A DNA stretch of 64,000 nt from Siphlonurus alternatus (lineage: Eukaryota; Arthropoda; Insecta; Ephemeroptera; Siphlonuridae), in assembly GCA_949825025.1 (NCBI GenBank), contig OX463779.1:38946203-39010202 (forward strand). Direction: 5' to 3'. Position numbers and translations under genes: made by a program. Positions 11,301 to 25,408 of the stretch are shown here, one piece after another (the stretch's first letter is position 1; the number at the start of each line of letters is the position of its first letter). The notes under the pieces were generated by a model. The model saw only the letters and a program-made list of their open reading frames with translations, was not told where the DNA came from and did no database searches.

Positions 11301-14300
11301 TCATACAATCTCATTTCTTTTCTTTTTTTTCTCTGAGTAGAAAAGAGAAGGCATACTCTCTCAAGAATATAATCGCACATGTTTTTCTTTTCTCAAATAA
11401 TTCGAAGCCGACTTCACATTGCATGCATATAGAAAATACGAAACCATGAACCACAACAGCACATGTTATAGTAACAAAATCCCATTTGAATTCCTAATAG
11501 CATTTCTGTCTGTGGCTGATAAAACAATAGAGAGCGGTATGAGAGAGAAGTTGTTGAACATGAAAACACCATGAAATGAAATGATCTTATAATAATCATG
11601 AGATCATGAAACTCATTTTAATAATATTATTTTATGATTATAATACAAGTATATACTCTTAAAGAATCGTGTTGCTGTGATTTTTGCCAATTATATAAAC
11701 AGTATATATATATATATGCATGCATGTATTAAAGTTTTATTATTCAAATATATATATATTTCTTTTATTATTATAATACATGTTTAAAAAAAATAAAAAT
11801 TTATTTAAATGATATTGCAATATTTTAATCAATAAAAAAGATCAAAATTTTAAATAAATATTTTAATATATCAATAAATTATATTTTTACTTTTAACATT
11901 TTAAGTCTGTTCGTATAAATACATACAATGAAAATAAGAATCAGATTTTCCCTTAGTTCCCTGTATAATATGTTGGAAGTAGTTTCATCTTATTTTTGAT
12001 TCATGAATTGATTGTGCATTTTATGAAGAGACCTCATGATATTCAAATTAATATTATAAAGTTTACATATAAAAGTATTTATACTTTGAAAACAATGAAA
12101 AAGAAAAGTTTTATAGCTTTTTATATAATGAACTCTATATATAATAAAGTTCTGCTGTAATAATAGTTTTACAAGTACTTTTATATGGCGGGAAATGCTA
12201 AGTATAATTTAGAGCATGTGACAATTTATTACTGATTTTTTATTATAGTATAGGATTATCCTTAGCTGCTGAGATGTATTATTATAACTTTTAATTATTA
12301 CGATCGTGCGTTTTCTTTATTATTTGGGCATGCGAGACCAAAATCAAGCTAGCTATACAAAATGTCGTGCGAGACTGTGTGTCGCCTTATCGTGAACCGT
12401 GATAACGGGGCGCGAGTCTCCCTCCGTATATATATACCGCGACTTGATTATATAGTACACCCTCCTCCCCTCTATATATATGTATACATAATATTATAGC
12501 GTGCTAGTGTTTGCATCAGATGCTGCTATAACTATGCTACTGCATACACGCTAAACTTGCCCTTAAACGGTCTCAATGTACAATCATATAAAAAAATATG
12601 TATACATTTTGATTTAAGCCATTTAAAGGGATCTTGACATGGATTATTTTTCATACATTTGAGGTGAAACCCTACGAGAGAAGTAAACAGGACTCTTCAT
12701 TTTCTTGTCCTGCCGCCATCTTGGTGAATGCTGCAATTTCTCCATACCCATTTTTTTTTAAAAAAAAACATAGAATATTACATAAAGTGCGACAAAAATG
12801 AGTATACAACAAGCCCAGATAAATTCATGCTTAAGGCACATTACACGAGAGTGCATAAATCATTTAAGATGCATTTTTCTCCATCAGAATGATGATATTG
12901 GAAAAGCTACATTTAATGTATTGACTTTGAAAACAATGGTTTTAAATTGGTGTTGGTATTGATGTGCCAAATAGAGCACCTGCTTAATATGGACAAATAC
13001 AGCTGCATATAAAGTGCATAAAAATGAAGCTGCATTTTTAAAATAAATAATAATGGTTATATCGATCGTTTTATATTATATAATATTTAATAATTATATT
13101 TTAAATATAGTTCTCCAATTGAAAGATTTCTCACAGATAATGGAAAGTCAGCACCGAAAATGAAAATGGCGTATTTTAAGATTTGATTAAACAACACTGC
13201 AAAAACATATTTATCGGCCACGCCCACTTTCACCAAGAACACAGTGTGTCTTTATTTAATAATTGAAAACAAATTATTTAGTAAAAATACATGAGCTCAT
13301 AACTATTAAATTTCAATTTAACGTTCTTTAATTTTTTATAATGTAAGTTAAGTTTATGTTCGTTGCGCATTGCGTTACAATATTAAATATTAATTTCAAT
13401 GGTAATTATTTGTGCCATGAAAGCAATAATAAAAAAGAATTACTGTACCATGTACGTGTTTTTGTTATCAAATATACAGTCTACATACTACTAGAATGCT
13501 TGCTTCATTATAATATGTTAATATAAAATTATCTTTCAACGATACTAAAACAACAATCACAGTGCCTTTTTAATCATCACGCCCAACTTTTTTTTAAATT
13601 TTATTACCACCGACAGACCTTTTTTTAATGAATACGGTCTTATCTTTAATGCTTTAAAAAAATATTACAGTGAATTTGCTTGTAGCTTGTGTCATTTTTT
13701 TATTGCAAATATGGATGATAGAAGACTTCGTATATAATTTCTTTATATTTATTGGTTATTTTTTTAAATTTTATTATGAAGCCTCAAGATTTAAAGTTAA
13801 AGAAAAACGTGTTATGGCTACTAACATATAAAGAAACATAATAAATTTCAAGCATAACCAACATTTTCTATGTTTTAGGGGTGGTTTTTGGGGTTAGAAA
13901 CACGTATTTCATGAGGGACACAACATGGGTAAAATACGGAAAGATATTAGGTTCGGTTTCCCCCTACTTAATGTCTTATGACACTTGCATGTATCGCGTC
14001 AAAATTGGGAGTGAATCGAAAAAAAAATATAAATAATACATCTTAGTCAATTATCTGTAGGTAAAATTGGCATTATACGATATAAATTTTCCTTACAATA
14101 GAATTTCAAATACGTTTGTACAAAGAGAGTTGAAGCTTTCTTTTAAGAAAAAAAAATTGCAGGCAATAAGTAGAACAATTGTATCATGTAATACTGGCTT
14201 TTTAAGTGTAATAAAAAGCTTCATTTGCAATAAAAAAGTGTTAAAAGTAATAAAATATTCATGTCGATGAAATTATCTTAAGCAATTATATCTTTTGTTG

Positions 14301-15562
14301 GTAAGATAAATAAGCACGTGTTTATTTTGATGACAGATAGGGCCTTCTTTGGAATGCCACTACGGAAGATGTGAATTCAAGTCCAACATAAAAGCGCGTG
14401 TTCTCAGCTAAGGCTTATCCATGTTCGGTATTCGCCTCAGGGCTTACTAAAAAAATGACGTTCTTTTATATCAGGTAACACTCTCTTTTTTTTATTTATA
14501 TTCATTTTTTTTTTTGCTGTGTATTGTAGCACCGTTGCGAGAGAGAACACTGTGTATAGTATAGCATGCAAGTCTAACTTTAATTGTTTTATCTCAAAAG
14601 TATAACACAAACAACCCTCTTTGTTTTTTTCTTTTTTGTTTTTATTATTTAACTATGTGGCATTGTATTTTATACCCATGTCTACTACTACTATATGGTA
14701 TATTTTAACATGTAGAGATACATCTAAATGCATATACAACTAGATTCAAAATAATGAGCTTAAAGCACGATTTTTTTTTTTTTTTGTATGACATTTTTAT
14801 GTTCACTACAGCAATTTTGTAGGCCCTTATTTTTATACATGTACGCCTTTTATATATTTCTTTATATTAAATTTGTTTCCTATGTGGTATATTTTTCTTT
14901 TATTTAGAAAATGAAATAGTATATTGTCATATTATTTATCATTTCATATACAGAAAGGCGAAATCTTGGAAAATTGGTTGCTTTATTATCAAGAGAGAAA
15001 GAAAGAAAGAAAAAAATAATAAACAAAATACAGATTTTTGGATTTTTGCCAAAAAAATGAAGAAAAAAACAAGCAGTCAGCAAAATGTAAAGAAGTGAAG
15101 ATTAAAAGTCGTTCTTACCATTATGGTTTATTATAAAGTCACTAATTCTTACGCTCAAAATTCAAGTACATTTAAATGTTAACTGTGTGATAAAATGTGA
15201 ATATAATTATTTTTATAAAAACATTATTTACTTTTTCTGTCTCTAAAGTATGCTGTAAATTAAGGTATAATTTTTAAATTATACATTTATAAATACGACA
15301 GTATATCACAATTTTTTATATGTCACTTTTATAAAATATGATTTTATATCAGTGTTTTGATTGTATGTATAAATGAATGTTTAAAAATAAATTTATGTAA
15401 TATTATTTATAGATAGAAACATCAAATTTTGATTGATTAGATAACATAATGATAAGTAATATAATAAATCTTGCTAAACAGGATAAAAAAAATGTAAAAA
15501 ATTTATATATACAAAAAAATGTTTTGCATGATGTATGACAATGAATTATACATTTGCAAAGA

Positions 15563-15563
<1 letters not shown>
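11301..15563. other. AT-rich non-coding stretch
   Basis: No exon recognised. A compact hairpin lies at 12371-12420, and TGCATGCA occurs at 11420 and 11718. A CACGCCCACTTT segment near 13203 recurs near 47917. Homopolymer T runs are frequent. The open frames at 11231, 11414 and 14067 have no domain signature. Confidence 0.5.
12371..12420. other. Short GC-rich hairpin
   Basis: The segment from GAGACT to AGTCTC folds on itself: GAGACT with AGTCTC, CGCC with GGCG and TTATC with GATAA, closing on a very small loop. It stands out in AT-rich surroundings. It is shorter than typical microRNA precursors, so no RNA gene is claimed. Confidence 0.35.

Positions 15564-15649
<86 letters not shown>
15564..15649. 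repeat. (GA)n microsatellite, about 86 bp
   Basis: A GA dinucleotide array with one interruption (AAAG near 15581), ending in GATCA. It produces long Arg-Glu or Leu-Ser open frames on the two strands that are artefacts of the repeat. Confidence 0.97.
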
Positions 15650-15651
<2 letters not shown>

Positions 15652-18600
15652 ACAGATATTCATATACAGTATCTTTTTTTTTAACATCAACTCTAATATA
15701 TAAAAAAATATACATATTATATATAAAAAATAACAAGGTTCAAGTTTGCGCGTGACATTTGAAAAATTGATATTCACGAAAGATTACAATGGAAAAATAA
15801 CTGTGGCATGCATAGATTGCGAGGTGGCTATTTGTCCAGCAGGATTTTGTGATGACAGCCACGACTGCTGGACGTACTATGTTAGTATATCGTATAGCTG
15901 TGCACTGCCAAGATATTATTCAGCAGTAGCAGAGCTGTTTGCGAGAGCGGTTACATTGTGATGAGCAGCACCGCACATTGCAAACAAATAAAAAACTCAG
16001 GAAAAAAACAAATACAAAAAAATGTTCTATCTCTGAACATTCACCGTGCATAACATAAATAGCTAACAGTTTACAAAACTCTTTATAAAATAGGTTAAAT
16101 GTAGTTACATTCGTGCATTTAATATCGATTCAGCAAATACACATAATTGAAATACTTATCATAAAACATGCAATATTAACTTTATCATTTAAAAAATAAT
16201 TGTGCAATTTTCATATAATTATCTACGATAAATATTTTTGCATTTGGAAATACTATATAATTAAAGGAGTTTTTTTGTTTGTTTAAAATGTGATTAAGAT
16301 AAAGTTCTAACTGTTCTAAGATATTTTGAAAACACCTGTAGCTAAAAAAAAAAAGTTTAAATTGTTTTCCAATGTGTCTTTTTAAAAAAATACGTAAATA
16401 ACTTTTTATCAGTCAACATTTAAATACAATTGTTAAGAAAATAGCTTTTTAAGAATGTTAAAAACAAATTCACATTATATAGACTATCAAGTTAAGAGAA
16501 ATATATTAGCACATTTATTTAGATTTTTTTTCTCTATACAGACAGACATGAGACCAAATAATACATGGGGTGTTTTGCTATTTTTCCACTAACCATATAG
16601 TTTCTTCCAAGCCAGTAGTAACACAAGCAAGCAAACCAGTTTGGCATGAGTTCAAAATACGTTGTGAGGGAAAACTGCTCCTCCGGTGTTTTATTGGAAC
16701 ATTTTCTGCTTCTCCTCGACCTTATGCATGCAGACCTTTCTGATCCAACATCAACGTCTATTTTTACTACCGACACTAGACAAACTGGCAGAAGAGTTTT
16801 CTGAAACAGTTAAGTACAAAGGTCCCTTCTTGTAGTGTAGGACACAGCTGTTTTGTGTGTACGCCTAAACAGACAGGCAACCCGGAGTGATGATGTGTAT
16901 ATGAAGTTGCCTACTTGTTTAGGATAAAAAAAAAGAAGAAAATTTTTACTTTGCTAAAATATGATTTGTGAAGATGTAAATGAGAGGTTATTTATTACAA
17001 GTAAAAAAGAATGATGATGTCATTTTCATCCTTTTTTTGTTTTTTTTTTTGTAGTATTTATAGAGAGTGTTTTTATACTTAATTATAAGGATTTTACAAG
17101 CTATTCAAATATAAAATACCAAAGTCATGTCAATGTATATTTAATTTTTTAATACATACAAAAAAAAAATTAATAGGAAAATAACTTTATTTAAGATACC
17201 ATTTAATGTGTGAGAAATTCTTTTTATTTGCAAAAAATACAAGAACTATTATGTACAGTAGAATTAAATTAATAATAATCACATATATCATTTCTTTAGA
17301 ATTCAATTTAAAAAAATATTATTTTTATTTAAATTTTACAATATAATATGACATAATTATACAAAAAAAATATTGTAATTTTAAATTTGCAATATTTTAA
17401 AGTTATAACTGTAAGTATTAAAAAAGAATACACTGTTATTTTTAAACAAGAAAAGATCTTAAAGTCATAAAAAGAAATATTATATTACCAAAAAAAAAAA
17501 AAAACAAAAAAAAAAAAATATATGTGCTAATAATGTTAATTTTTAATATGTTGTATAATTTGTTATATTTTTATTAGTTATTATGTTTTAAAAAAAAATT
17601 ATATGATCATAAAAAAATTCTACTGTATAGCAAATAGCCACCACATATATGATGTTATTTCATCGTAAAAAAAAGAAAGAAGAATAAGCTAGTCATTTAT
17701 AGCACTTATCACTGGGCTATGAAAACGCTTGCATGCATGAACCGCGGTTGTAAACGCTAGACTGAACGTACGAGTGGATATTAGAAGAACAAACCATTTG
17801 GATATTCACATAGCGACGCTAACCGCTGATAAAATGACCTCAGCATAACGTAATACAAAACTGTATATGATAATAAATAAAGAGTTAGCGTTTACAGTCA
17901 GCATATATATTATATTATATATTTTTTTAAGTATATTAAATAAGAAGATAAAAATTTATAGACTCAATTGGATGAATGTAATTGTAGGACATTCATTTAA
18001 TATTAAAGAATTTTGTCATTTTTTTATGTATATAAATAAATTTATAATGATAAATTAAACATTTTTATTTATTAGTCGATTTATTAATACTTTTTTTTTA
18101 TTTAAACTATGACATAATTCTTATTCTAATTAATAAAAAAAACTTGACATAAAAATAAAATAATTCCAAAAAGATAAAATATTATATTTAAATTTGAATT
18201 TTTGTTGATAAAAAAAATATATCAAATCAATAAATATTTTTTTATTAAAAAATTCTTGATTACTAAGAGGGAAAAAAAATAAAATATAGGGGAGATTTTA
18301 AAGAATACAAAATATCATGGAAAAAAGCGAATGTTTTGTGGAATTAAAATCAATAACTACACACACACATACATACATACAATATATCTCCACCGTAGCA
18401 GGCATAGCAGGCACCCCTCTTTTTTTTACCTCTCCTTTTTCCCTTAGCTTTATTGCGTGTATCCAAGTTTCATTTTTTTTAATCTTAACTCAAAATATTT
18501 TCTTTCACAGCAAGGAATGTTTATTTTTATTTAAAAATAGTCGTCATTTTAATTGGAAACTCTGACAACACTTGATAATGTCCATTATCTTTCAAGTACT

Positions 18601-18960
18601 GGGAAGACACTGTAATGAGATTAGATTGACTCTTGTGGTTGTACTTTCTTCCATCTCCTATATATATCGTCTCGAGTGTTTCCTCTCCATCATCATATTG
18701 CTTTACTTGAAGATGCTTCGTTATATTATTTTAACGACATCGGAACCTAACGCAAACTTTTCTTCGTATCATAATCCTTATTATTTTTTATTATTAAATT
18801 GAAATAGAGACCGCAAGAAAAAAATATTGTTATTGTGTTATATATCATATATTGTATATTATAGTTTTTATATCATGCAGTTGTTGCACACACGTATAGG
18901 GGCGAGATTTTATGAAGGAGATTTGGAGATAACAAGGTTTCTCCAGTCTAGCCACTGCTA
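15650..18960. other. AT-rich non-coding stretch
   Basis: Nothing coding recognised. TGCATGCA occurs at 16725-16732 and 17730-17737. Extremely AT-rich between about 17000 and 18300. A short ACAC/ACAT run lies near 18358-18380. Confidence 0.55.
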
Positions 18961-19131
18961 CAGGCGCGAACCCAGAACCAAATTTCGGTGGGGGGTGGGG
19001 GGAATAGCTGCAGTCTCGATAAGGCCAATGTTAAAAAAAAATAGACTTGGGGAAATGCATGGTGTTAAATCCAAAATTTTGGGAGGGGTTGAAGCACTCT
19101 CCCCTGCTCCTCCCCAATGGATCTCCATCTG
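18961..19131. mobile_element. Possible decayed hAT-type miniature element
   Basis: It begins CAGGCGCGAACCCAG, continues into G-rich sequence (about 18989-19001), and ends in C-rich sequence followed by ATGGATCTCCATCTG. The terminal layout (CAGG.G..GA.CCAG outward, G-rich and C-rich flanks inward) resembles degenerate non-autonomous hAT-like repeats seen widely in animals. No convincing 8-bp target duplication remains, so the assignment is weak. Confidence 0.3.
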
Positions 19132-22100
19132 CATGGTTAATACTATTCTACCACAATGATATACTACCCGTGGTTAATGAAGGTACCTGGTTAACCTCCG
19201 ACGTTGTACTGAAAATAGCTCCGGAAGTGTCATTTTCTATATAGTTTTTCTAGGAATCTTTTTAAGAAAACAGAAACTTCAAAAAAAAAAATCGTAAAAA
19301 AATGAAGTTTTTGGAAATTGGAGTATCTACAGTCTACAGCTTTTCAGAGAGATAAGACAAAAACTTCTGCTTGGTTACTGCCAGTATGAGTCTTCCTATT
19401 TAGACCTTTTTATAAATCACACTTATTACTGGCATAATATTATAATAATCTTTTTTTTTATAACAAAAAATGCTTATGTATGCATTATGAATATTTTTTG
19501 GCATACTTTTTTTCTTAGATATCCAATGCACCTTCACATTTCAACTTAACATTGTAGTGTTGAAAAGAAAGAAGGGAGAAATAAGGCCATCTATTTTACA
19601 CATCCCATTTCCTCTGTCACCATATCTCTTCTCTTTATGGTTCTTCATCACGCCATAGCTTGCTTTGATATTTTTCCACGACTGCAGTTGCTACATTTCT
19701 CCCTCCCTGTGCATTTTTCTCACTTCGCACCTCTCTACTATTATCCACACACACACACACCTACACCAGTTCTCATATTTTTTTCCCCATTTCCTTTCCT
19801 TATTCTCTACTTGAAGAGCCAAAAGGATTTGCAACCACATCTCTTGTGAATAGCAAGAAAATGAAATCGTTTTCTTTTCAGGAAAAAAAAAAAAAAAAAA
19901 AAAAATTATAAGAGAAGAAAAGAGTAAGGTTTTTTAGAATGAAAAGAGAAGAAAAGGAGTAGAAAGAGTAATTTGAAACTCATCTCCCTGGTAGTATAAT
20001 ACGAGTGGCATAATTGTTTCCCTCAACTCATTTTTTTTTCTTTCCTTCTTGTAACTGATACTGGAGCATTCTATTATATATATAGCAACTTGCTCTGTAT
20101 TGTTACCTGTTTTCTGACTTAAACAACAATAGAATTTTATAAAGAGGGGGGAAATAATAATGCACAACATTTTATATGCATGAATAATTATAATGTGTTT
20201 AAAAAAAAAATGGGAAATGAACCGTCATTAAAAAATATATATAAATCTAAATTTAGCACCGAAGATTTTTAAAGTATGATATTATAATATAATCTATAAT
20301 ATTATTCTCATTAATATTATTCAGCTTGAATAATTTATATTGATAGAAAATTATAATAAATACTATAATCATTATTTCAAAATATCAATTTAATTTTTTT
20401 CTTTAAAAGAGTCACTCTTATATAATACCTGATATATTTCTCAAAGGTATTTTGTCAAAGTGTGAATTAATTATCTTACTACCTACACATTATTTAACAC
20501 TGATTAATTCAAGACTCATTATTTTAACCATAAATTTCTATATCTGCAAAATCTTATCTTTTTAATCATTTTATCCACACATATTATACTTCAAATACAA
20601 CCTAATTATAATGACTAAAAAAAGTTGTTTTAAAATATAAACAAAATATCTGATTGATAGCCCAATTATTCTAATGTTTTTGCATATCTTCAATCTTAAA
20701 TAATTCAATGACTTTTTTTGTTTAACTTAAATATAATTGAATTGTTATTGTCATTTTATAAGATTGCATATATAAAATTGACTTGACTTAAATATAAAAA
20801 ACAAAACTTTTATATTATCCCTTCCTTATATTATAAGCTACTTTTTGTTGTTGTATATATCTTAAACTGGTTTTTGACTTAAGTGACTGTTCATTAGTTT
20901 GCGCATAATGATGTTATATTTTTAAATGGAGCTACGTTTGAATTTTATTATGGTCGACTATGGCAGCTGTTGGCTTCACTTGGCGCTCTCTGTCTCACCT
21001 ATATTTTAATGCCCCCCCCCCCTCCTCTAACCCTCCACGGGGGATCACACAAGATAGCTTATAATATTTCCTGGCATCAAAAAACACCTTTATATGATAT
21101 GAAGGTATGCTTGGCACTTTGGGTTTGATTAAATTGAGATTTTATGCTTTATTATTATTATATTTGAGGTCCATGCACTATAACTTACAGTTAGACATGC
21201 ATGCACTGAAAACATTTAAATTAATATTTTCCCTGCGTATATCCACTTGTACTTGATCGTTTTTTTTCTCTTTTTATTGAATTAAAAAAAGCCAGTTTTC
21301 AGTAAAGTTTATTTAGTTTCGTTGATTTTGCCATGCATGCAACAGGGAAATATTAATATACACCCCAATCTGAATCAGTCAATCAGTTTGTAGCTTATAA
21401 GCTTTAAAAATGTTAAAATGTTGGCTTCATGAGATGTGTGTCATCATTACCATCAATCAAAATATCAATAAATCAATTTGTGTCACAATATTCTGTTTTA
21501 TCTCTCCACTGAGATAGATTTAGAGTAAAACAATTTCTGATAAGAGAATTTCATGCATGCAGAAACAACCTTTTTATCACAAAATTTCGTTGTTTTATTT
21601 TTAATCTACAATGTGTGCAGCTGTAATTATCAATAATTTTCTAATTCGTCTCCTTTTTTTAATGACATCAGTAAGGTTATGATCTATTTTCATGCCTATG
21701 ATTATACCTGTAGACAAGTGGCATTGATCTGGGATGTCATGAGCTCGCGTGGTAAAGTTTACTCAACTGGCAAGGTGTTAGGACTGCAAGGCTTCCTCAC
21801 AAGCAGCAGAATCTGCAGATTAGCCGTCTGTCGTCAGTCAGCCATGCAGGCGATCACGGACACACAGAAAAACTAACTGCTGCCCACTTTTTGCGACCAG
21901 AATAATCCTATTATTCCACAAGTGGCTCGCTCCACCGCTTAGGTGTAAAAAAAACACTCATATAATCTCAAGCCTCACAAGTCGTTTGTTTTTTTCTATC
22001 CCCTCAGTGATTTAAGTTTTTTAGATTGCAATTTAATCCTAATAAATATTTCAAACACTCTTAAGATTTATAAATGTATACTTCAACATATTATATAAAT

Positions 22101-22980
22101 ATTTATAAAATATAAATTACTGTAAATTTTAAAGTATACTCTTGACATTTCTTTATAAACTTTAAAGAATTATGTTATATATTTTTTGTTATAAAAAATA
22201 TTTTTCATATATATTTTTTTATAAACCTATCAACATATGTGATACATTTTATTCTTTTTGTTATTATAAGATGAAAGAAAAAAAAAAGTTTTTAGAGATG
22301 AGTTTTTAGCTTCTTTAGCCCTTCCAAATCCTTTTTATCATGGGTTTCATCTCAGCTTCTACTCATCATATATGCACACACGCACATCCGATAGAGAGGC
22401 TTGTGGTGGTGGAAGCATGAACATCTATATGGAGAGGAGGATTATGGGAGGCGGGTTATATTGGAAACCTCTTCTACATACATATCGATGTTTATGATCG
22501 ATTATCGATATGACAAAACCTAAAGAATATTATAATATGTATATAAAAAAAATGATCTATGAGTATAGACGTTTAAAGTTTGTCCAAGTAAAAGTGTTAC
22601 CATCTGTCCTTCTTATAGCCCAAAACTAGTGGTTGGCTGTCAGCATATTGGTTATTCCTCTCTCTCCTATATAACACTTTCGTGTGGTGTAAATAGGTGA
22701 AAGAAAAAAAGTATTTTTTTTTTTTATAAAGAGCAAAAGATTTTTTTTTTTTTTTTTTTTCGCTGTTGATTATTAATGACTTCCGGCAGAATCATTGCCA
22801 AGAGAAAAGTAAAGCAAGAGTTAGTCGCATCGTCACTCTTTCTGTACCGGTTAAATCTGTTTGTTTATAAATACCGTCAGACAACAGAAGTGGGTGTGTT
22901 GGTCCTGTCATGACATACCTGGCTGACTCTTCTCTCATCATCTCTCATTTACCTTTATGTTACTAAAATAGAAAATACAC
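19132..22980. other. AT-rich non-coding stretch
   Basis: No exon recognised. It holds an A run of 23 (19883-19905), a C run of about ten (near 21011-21020), and three TGCATGCA sites within 365 bp (21198, 21334, 21554). A mixed-composition segment at about 21715-21870 is open on the + strand but resembles no family I know. Confidence 0.5.
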
Positions 22981-22984
22981 TTAA

Positions 22985-23173
22985 AGGTAATTTTACATGA
23001 GCGACGTATACGATATAATTTTATTACTATTACATTAATGTTTCAAATCGAAATCTTCATTTTGCAAGGACGATTTTGCAAACTGTGGCGATGTTAATGA
23101 AGATGTCTAAGTTAGGATTTCAGGGCAATAATTGCCTCACATCACTCTAAAATCTAGCTCATGTAAAAATACC
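22985..23173. mobile_element. TTAA-associated miniature element, GGTnnnTTTACATG family
   Basis: The left end after TTAA (22981-22984) reads GGTAATTTTACATGAGC. The right end reads GCTCATGTAAAAATACC and is followed by TTCA, a one-base change from TTAA. Similar ends occur at 25409-25625 and 27773-27950. About 189 bp, non-coding. The preferred reading is a piggyBac-type miniature element. Confidence 0.55.
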
Positions 23174-23788
23174 TTCACTTGTGAGAGACAAGTGAGGTTT
23201 ATGAATGAACGTTCCTACAGCTGTTTGGCCTTTCTAATACTTTGTCTCTTCTAAAGTTCGACTGTCTACTTCTCAAGTTATTATATAATGATGTTTGGCG
23301 GCAGGTTTTATCTAAATGGACTCAAAAAAAGCTCTTTGAATCAACATCATTTTACACCACCTGTCCTCACTAATTATTTCATATGTTTTGACATATTTCA
23401 TTCAAAAGTATTATATATAAATATAAACTTTGTGTCTTATTTTAATATTTGATGAATGTTTTAAAAATTTATTACGTCCCATTGAAGTATTTTTCTTTAA
23501 AATAAGGTAATTAAAAATCAACATGATATTGAAATATAGAATGAGTTGACACTTTTAATACATAAAAAGTTAGTTGTAAAGTTGAGAAACATATTATTAA
23601 TTGAACTCCGCCCTCAGTAATATGATAGTAACCATAAAGTTATTAGTTAAATTATGAAACGGTCTATCAAATAAATTTTATAATACACTAAAGTCTATTT
23701 CGTGGCATGTTGTGTGAAATTGGAGTAAATTGATTGGGTGCGGTTCTAACTTAGCTACTGCATGTGGCTTGCAGCTTGACGGCATCTA
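23174..23788. other. AT-rich non-coding stretch
   Basis: Nothing recognised between the two miniature elements. Confidence 0.55.
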
Positions 23789-23984
23789 TAGTTAAATTTA
23801 ATTTATATTCCCGCCAAAAATAACCGGAAGTGAGTGGTTTCTTGGCTTCCTATTCATGTCTAAGTTTTGGAAATTTCCAAACTGTTCTTAAAAAATTAAT
23901 ATCTTTAAATTTCAAAATAAATAAAATATAGGAATCTCTCATTTCTGGGTATTTCCGGTGGGAATATTAAATTAATTTGACTAT
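23789..23984. repeat. Copy C of the CCGGAAGT inverted-repeat family
   Basis: The left end reads TAGTTAAATTTAATTTATA then TTCCCGCC and AACCGGAAGTG. The complement of the right end reads TAGTCAAATTAATTTAATA then TTCCCACCGGAAATACC. Of the six copies this one shows the longest matching terminal inverted repeats, with TA at both borders. Confidence 0.7.
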
Positions 23985-24009
23985 ATAATATGAGAGGAAA
24001 CTGTCTGGG

Positions 24010-24190
24010 TATAAAACAAGGAGGTGGAATGGGGACTGGTGCTCATTTAGTCGCTAATAGCCTCGTGTGTGCTATGTACGATGACAGACGTGGCGCGACT
24101 ACGGGTGGTCCAAGGGGGCAGACTTGGTGTCACGAGCAAGCACCACGTCAGTAGACACCACGTCTCAGACAATCACACGCTCCGTTGAAA
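24010..24190 (+). promoter_or_regulatory. Possible TATA/Inr promoter-like island with a tiny open frame
   Basis: A TATAAAA at 24010-24016 precedes a TCATTT initiator-like hexamer at 24043-24048, in a GC-richer island. A 35-codon frame follows from an ATG at about 24079 (starting MTDVARLRVV). Spacing from TATA to the putative start is about 35 bases, a little longer than usual. The peptide is unrecognised, and the motifs are short enough to arise by chance. Confidence 0.2.
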
Positions 24191-25275
24191 ACGTGGGATT
24201 GTGGGATATCCTTTCCGTTTTAATAATTTCCACACAATTTTCTGCTTTAACCGAAGAGAAAATTTAACGTCAAATATTATTTTACTCAAAAAGAAAGTTC
24301 AATTTTCTCTCTTACAGTAAGTATAGGTGCTATAATTAATTCTAAGCATAAAATCTGCATACTATTATACTCTATAATAAAGCATTGTTCTTATATAATG
24401 ATCAAAATCATGCATGATGTTAAATCATATAACTTGAGGTTAAAATATCATCAAAATTATTCTTATTATATGATATATAGGGTTGAAGGTATACGCCCGT
24501 TTCTAGTTGCTTGAGTTAGCTTGCCAAGCAACCCCTTTTCGTTTGCTAATTTCCCTTGCTTACTCTCTGAGTCGTGACGTAAATTGAGAGTAATTTGGCT
24601 CAAATATGACTTCTATACTGTACGGTTTTGAAGGCAGAGGCCGGACTCTATTAGCGATGAACAAGCGACCGTGTTACGCACAAGTCTGGCACTAAGCCAC
24701 TGCTTGTAATATTTACGAGACGTCTCCTCCCTCCTTTTACCTCCTTGCATGTCTAAGATGTGAAGAAAAAAAATATGCATGATAAAATACAAAATTCTAT
24801 AGGATTTTTTGTTGCTGAAAATTTCAATACATCATATTAAATTTAGACAGAATACAAGTGTAATATTCACAAGGGAAAATTAGTAAAACAAATTGTTATA
24901 AAAAATATATATATTTTTTTAACTTGAAATTTAATATTTGAATAATTTTTCTTCTCATTTTATATTTTTTTGTTCTCATTTCTCTTTTGTCTCAATTTAT
25001 AAAAAGACAGAAAAAAAAAGAAGTTTTAGCCTGGAGCTTGTTATATACGAACTAAAATAGAGTTTTCATCCACCCTCGTTTTTTTTTTTTTGTATAAAGA
25101 GTTTTTCTGTTCTTTCTAACCATCTTTTGCTATACACAGCTCTGGGCACTGTCTGGCTGATGTTTTTGCCTTCTGTATCTTATGCTAAACATGGCATCTT
25201 GATGTTGTTGTTGTTTTTACCCATTCCACCACCCTCCTTTTATTCCTCGCGGTGTAATGCAAACGAAACAGTTTT
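24191..25275. other. AT-rich non-coding stretch
   Basis: No exon or element border recognised. Confidence 0.5.
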
Positions 25276-25392
25276 GCATTAACTCGTTTGAGGCAGTTTT
25301 ACATGAGCATTCGAAGTGATCCGATTTTGGCGCACTTGCTGTGAAATTCTATGGAAGCCATCTTGGTTCCCATAATTTTTTCTAACATTTTT
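25276..25392. repeat. Partial tandem duplicate of the next element's left end (117 bp)
   Basis: GCATTAACTCGTTT followed by GAGGCAGTTTTACATGA at 25276 recurs 117 bp later at 25393 as GCATTAACTCGTTT followed by AAGGTAACTTTACATGA. Downstream similarity continues (GAAGTGA, CGATnTnGG, GCACTTGCT, GCCATCTTG). The element's left end and some flank were therefore duplicated in tandem. Confidence 0.6.
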
Positions 25393-25408
25393 GCATTAAC
25401 TCGTTTAA

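Noticed and set aside
14340..14400. tRNA-like B-box (GAATTCAAGTCC)
   Set aside because: No matching A-box, acceptor stem or anticodon arm at the right distances.
15519..15777. Open frames of 78 and 124 codons across the GA array
   Set aside because: They are Arg-Glu and Leu-Ser repeats produced by translating the microsatellite on each strand.
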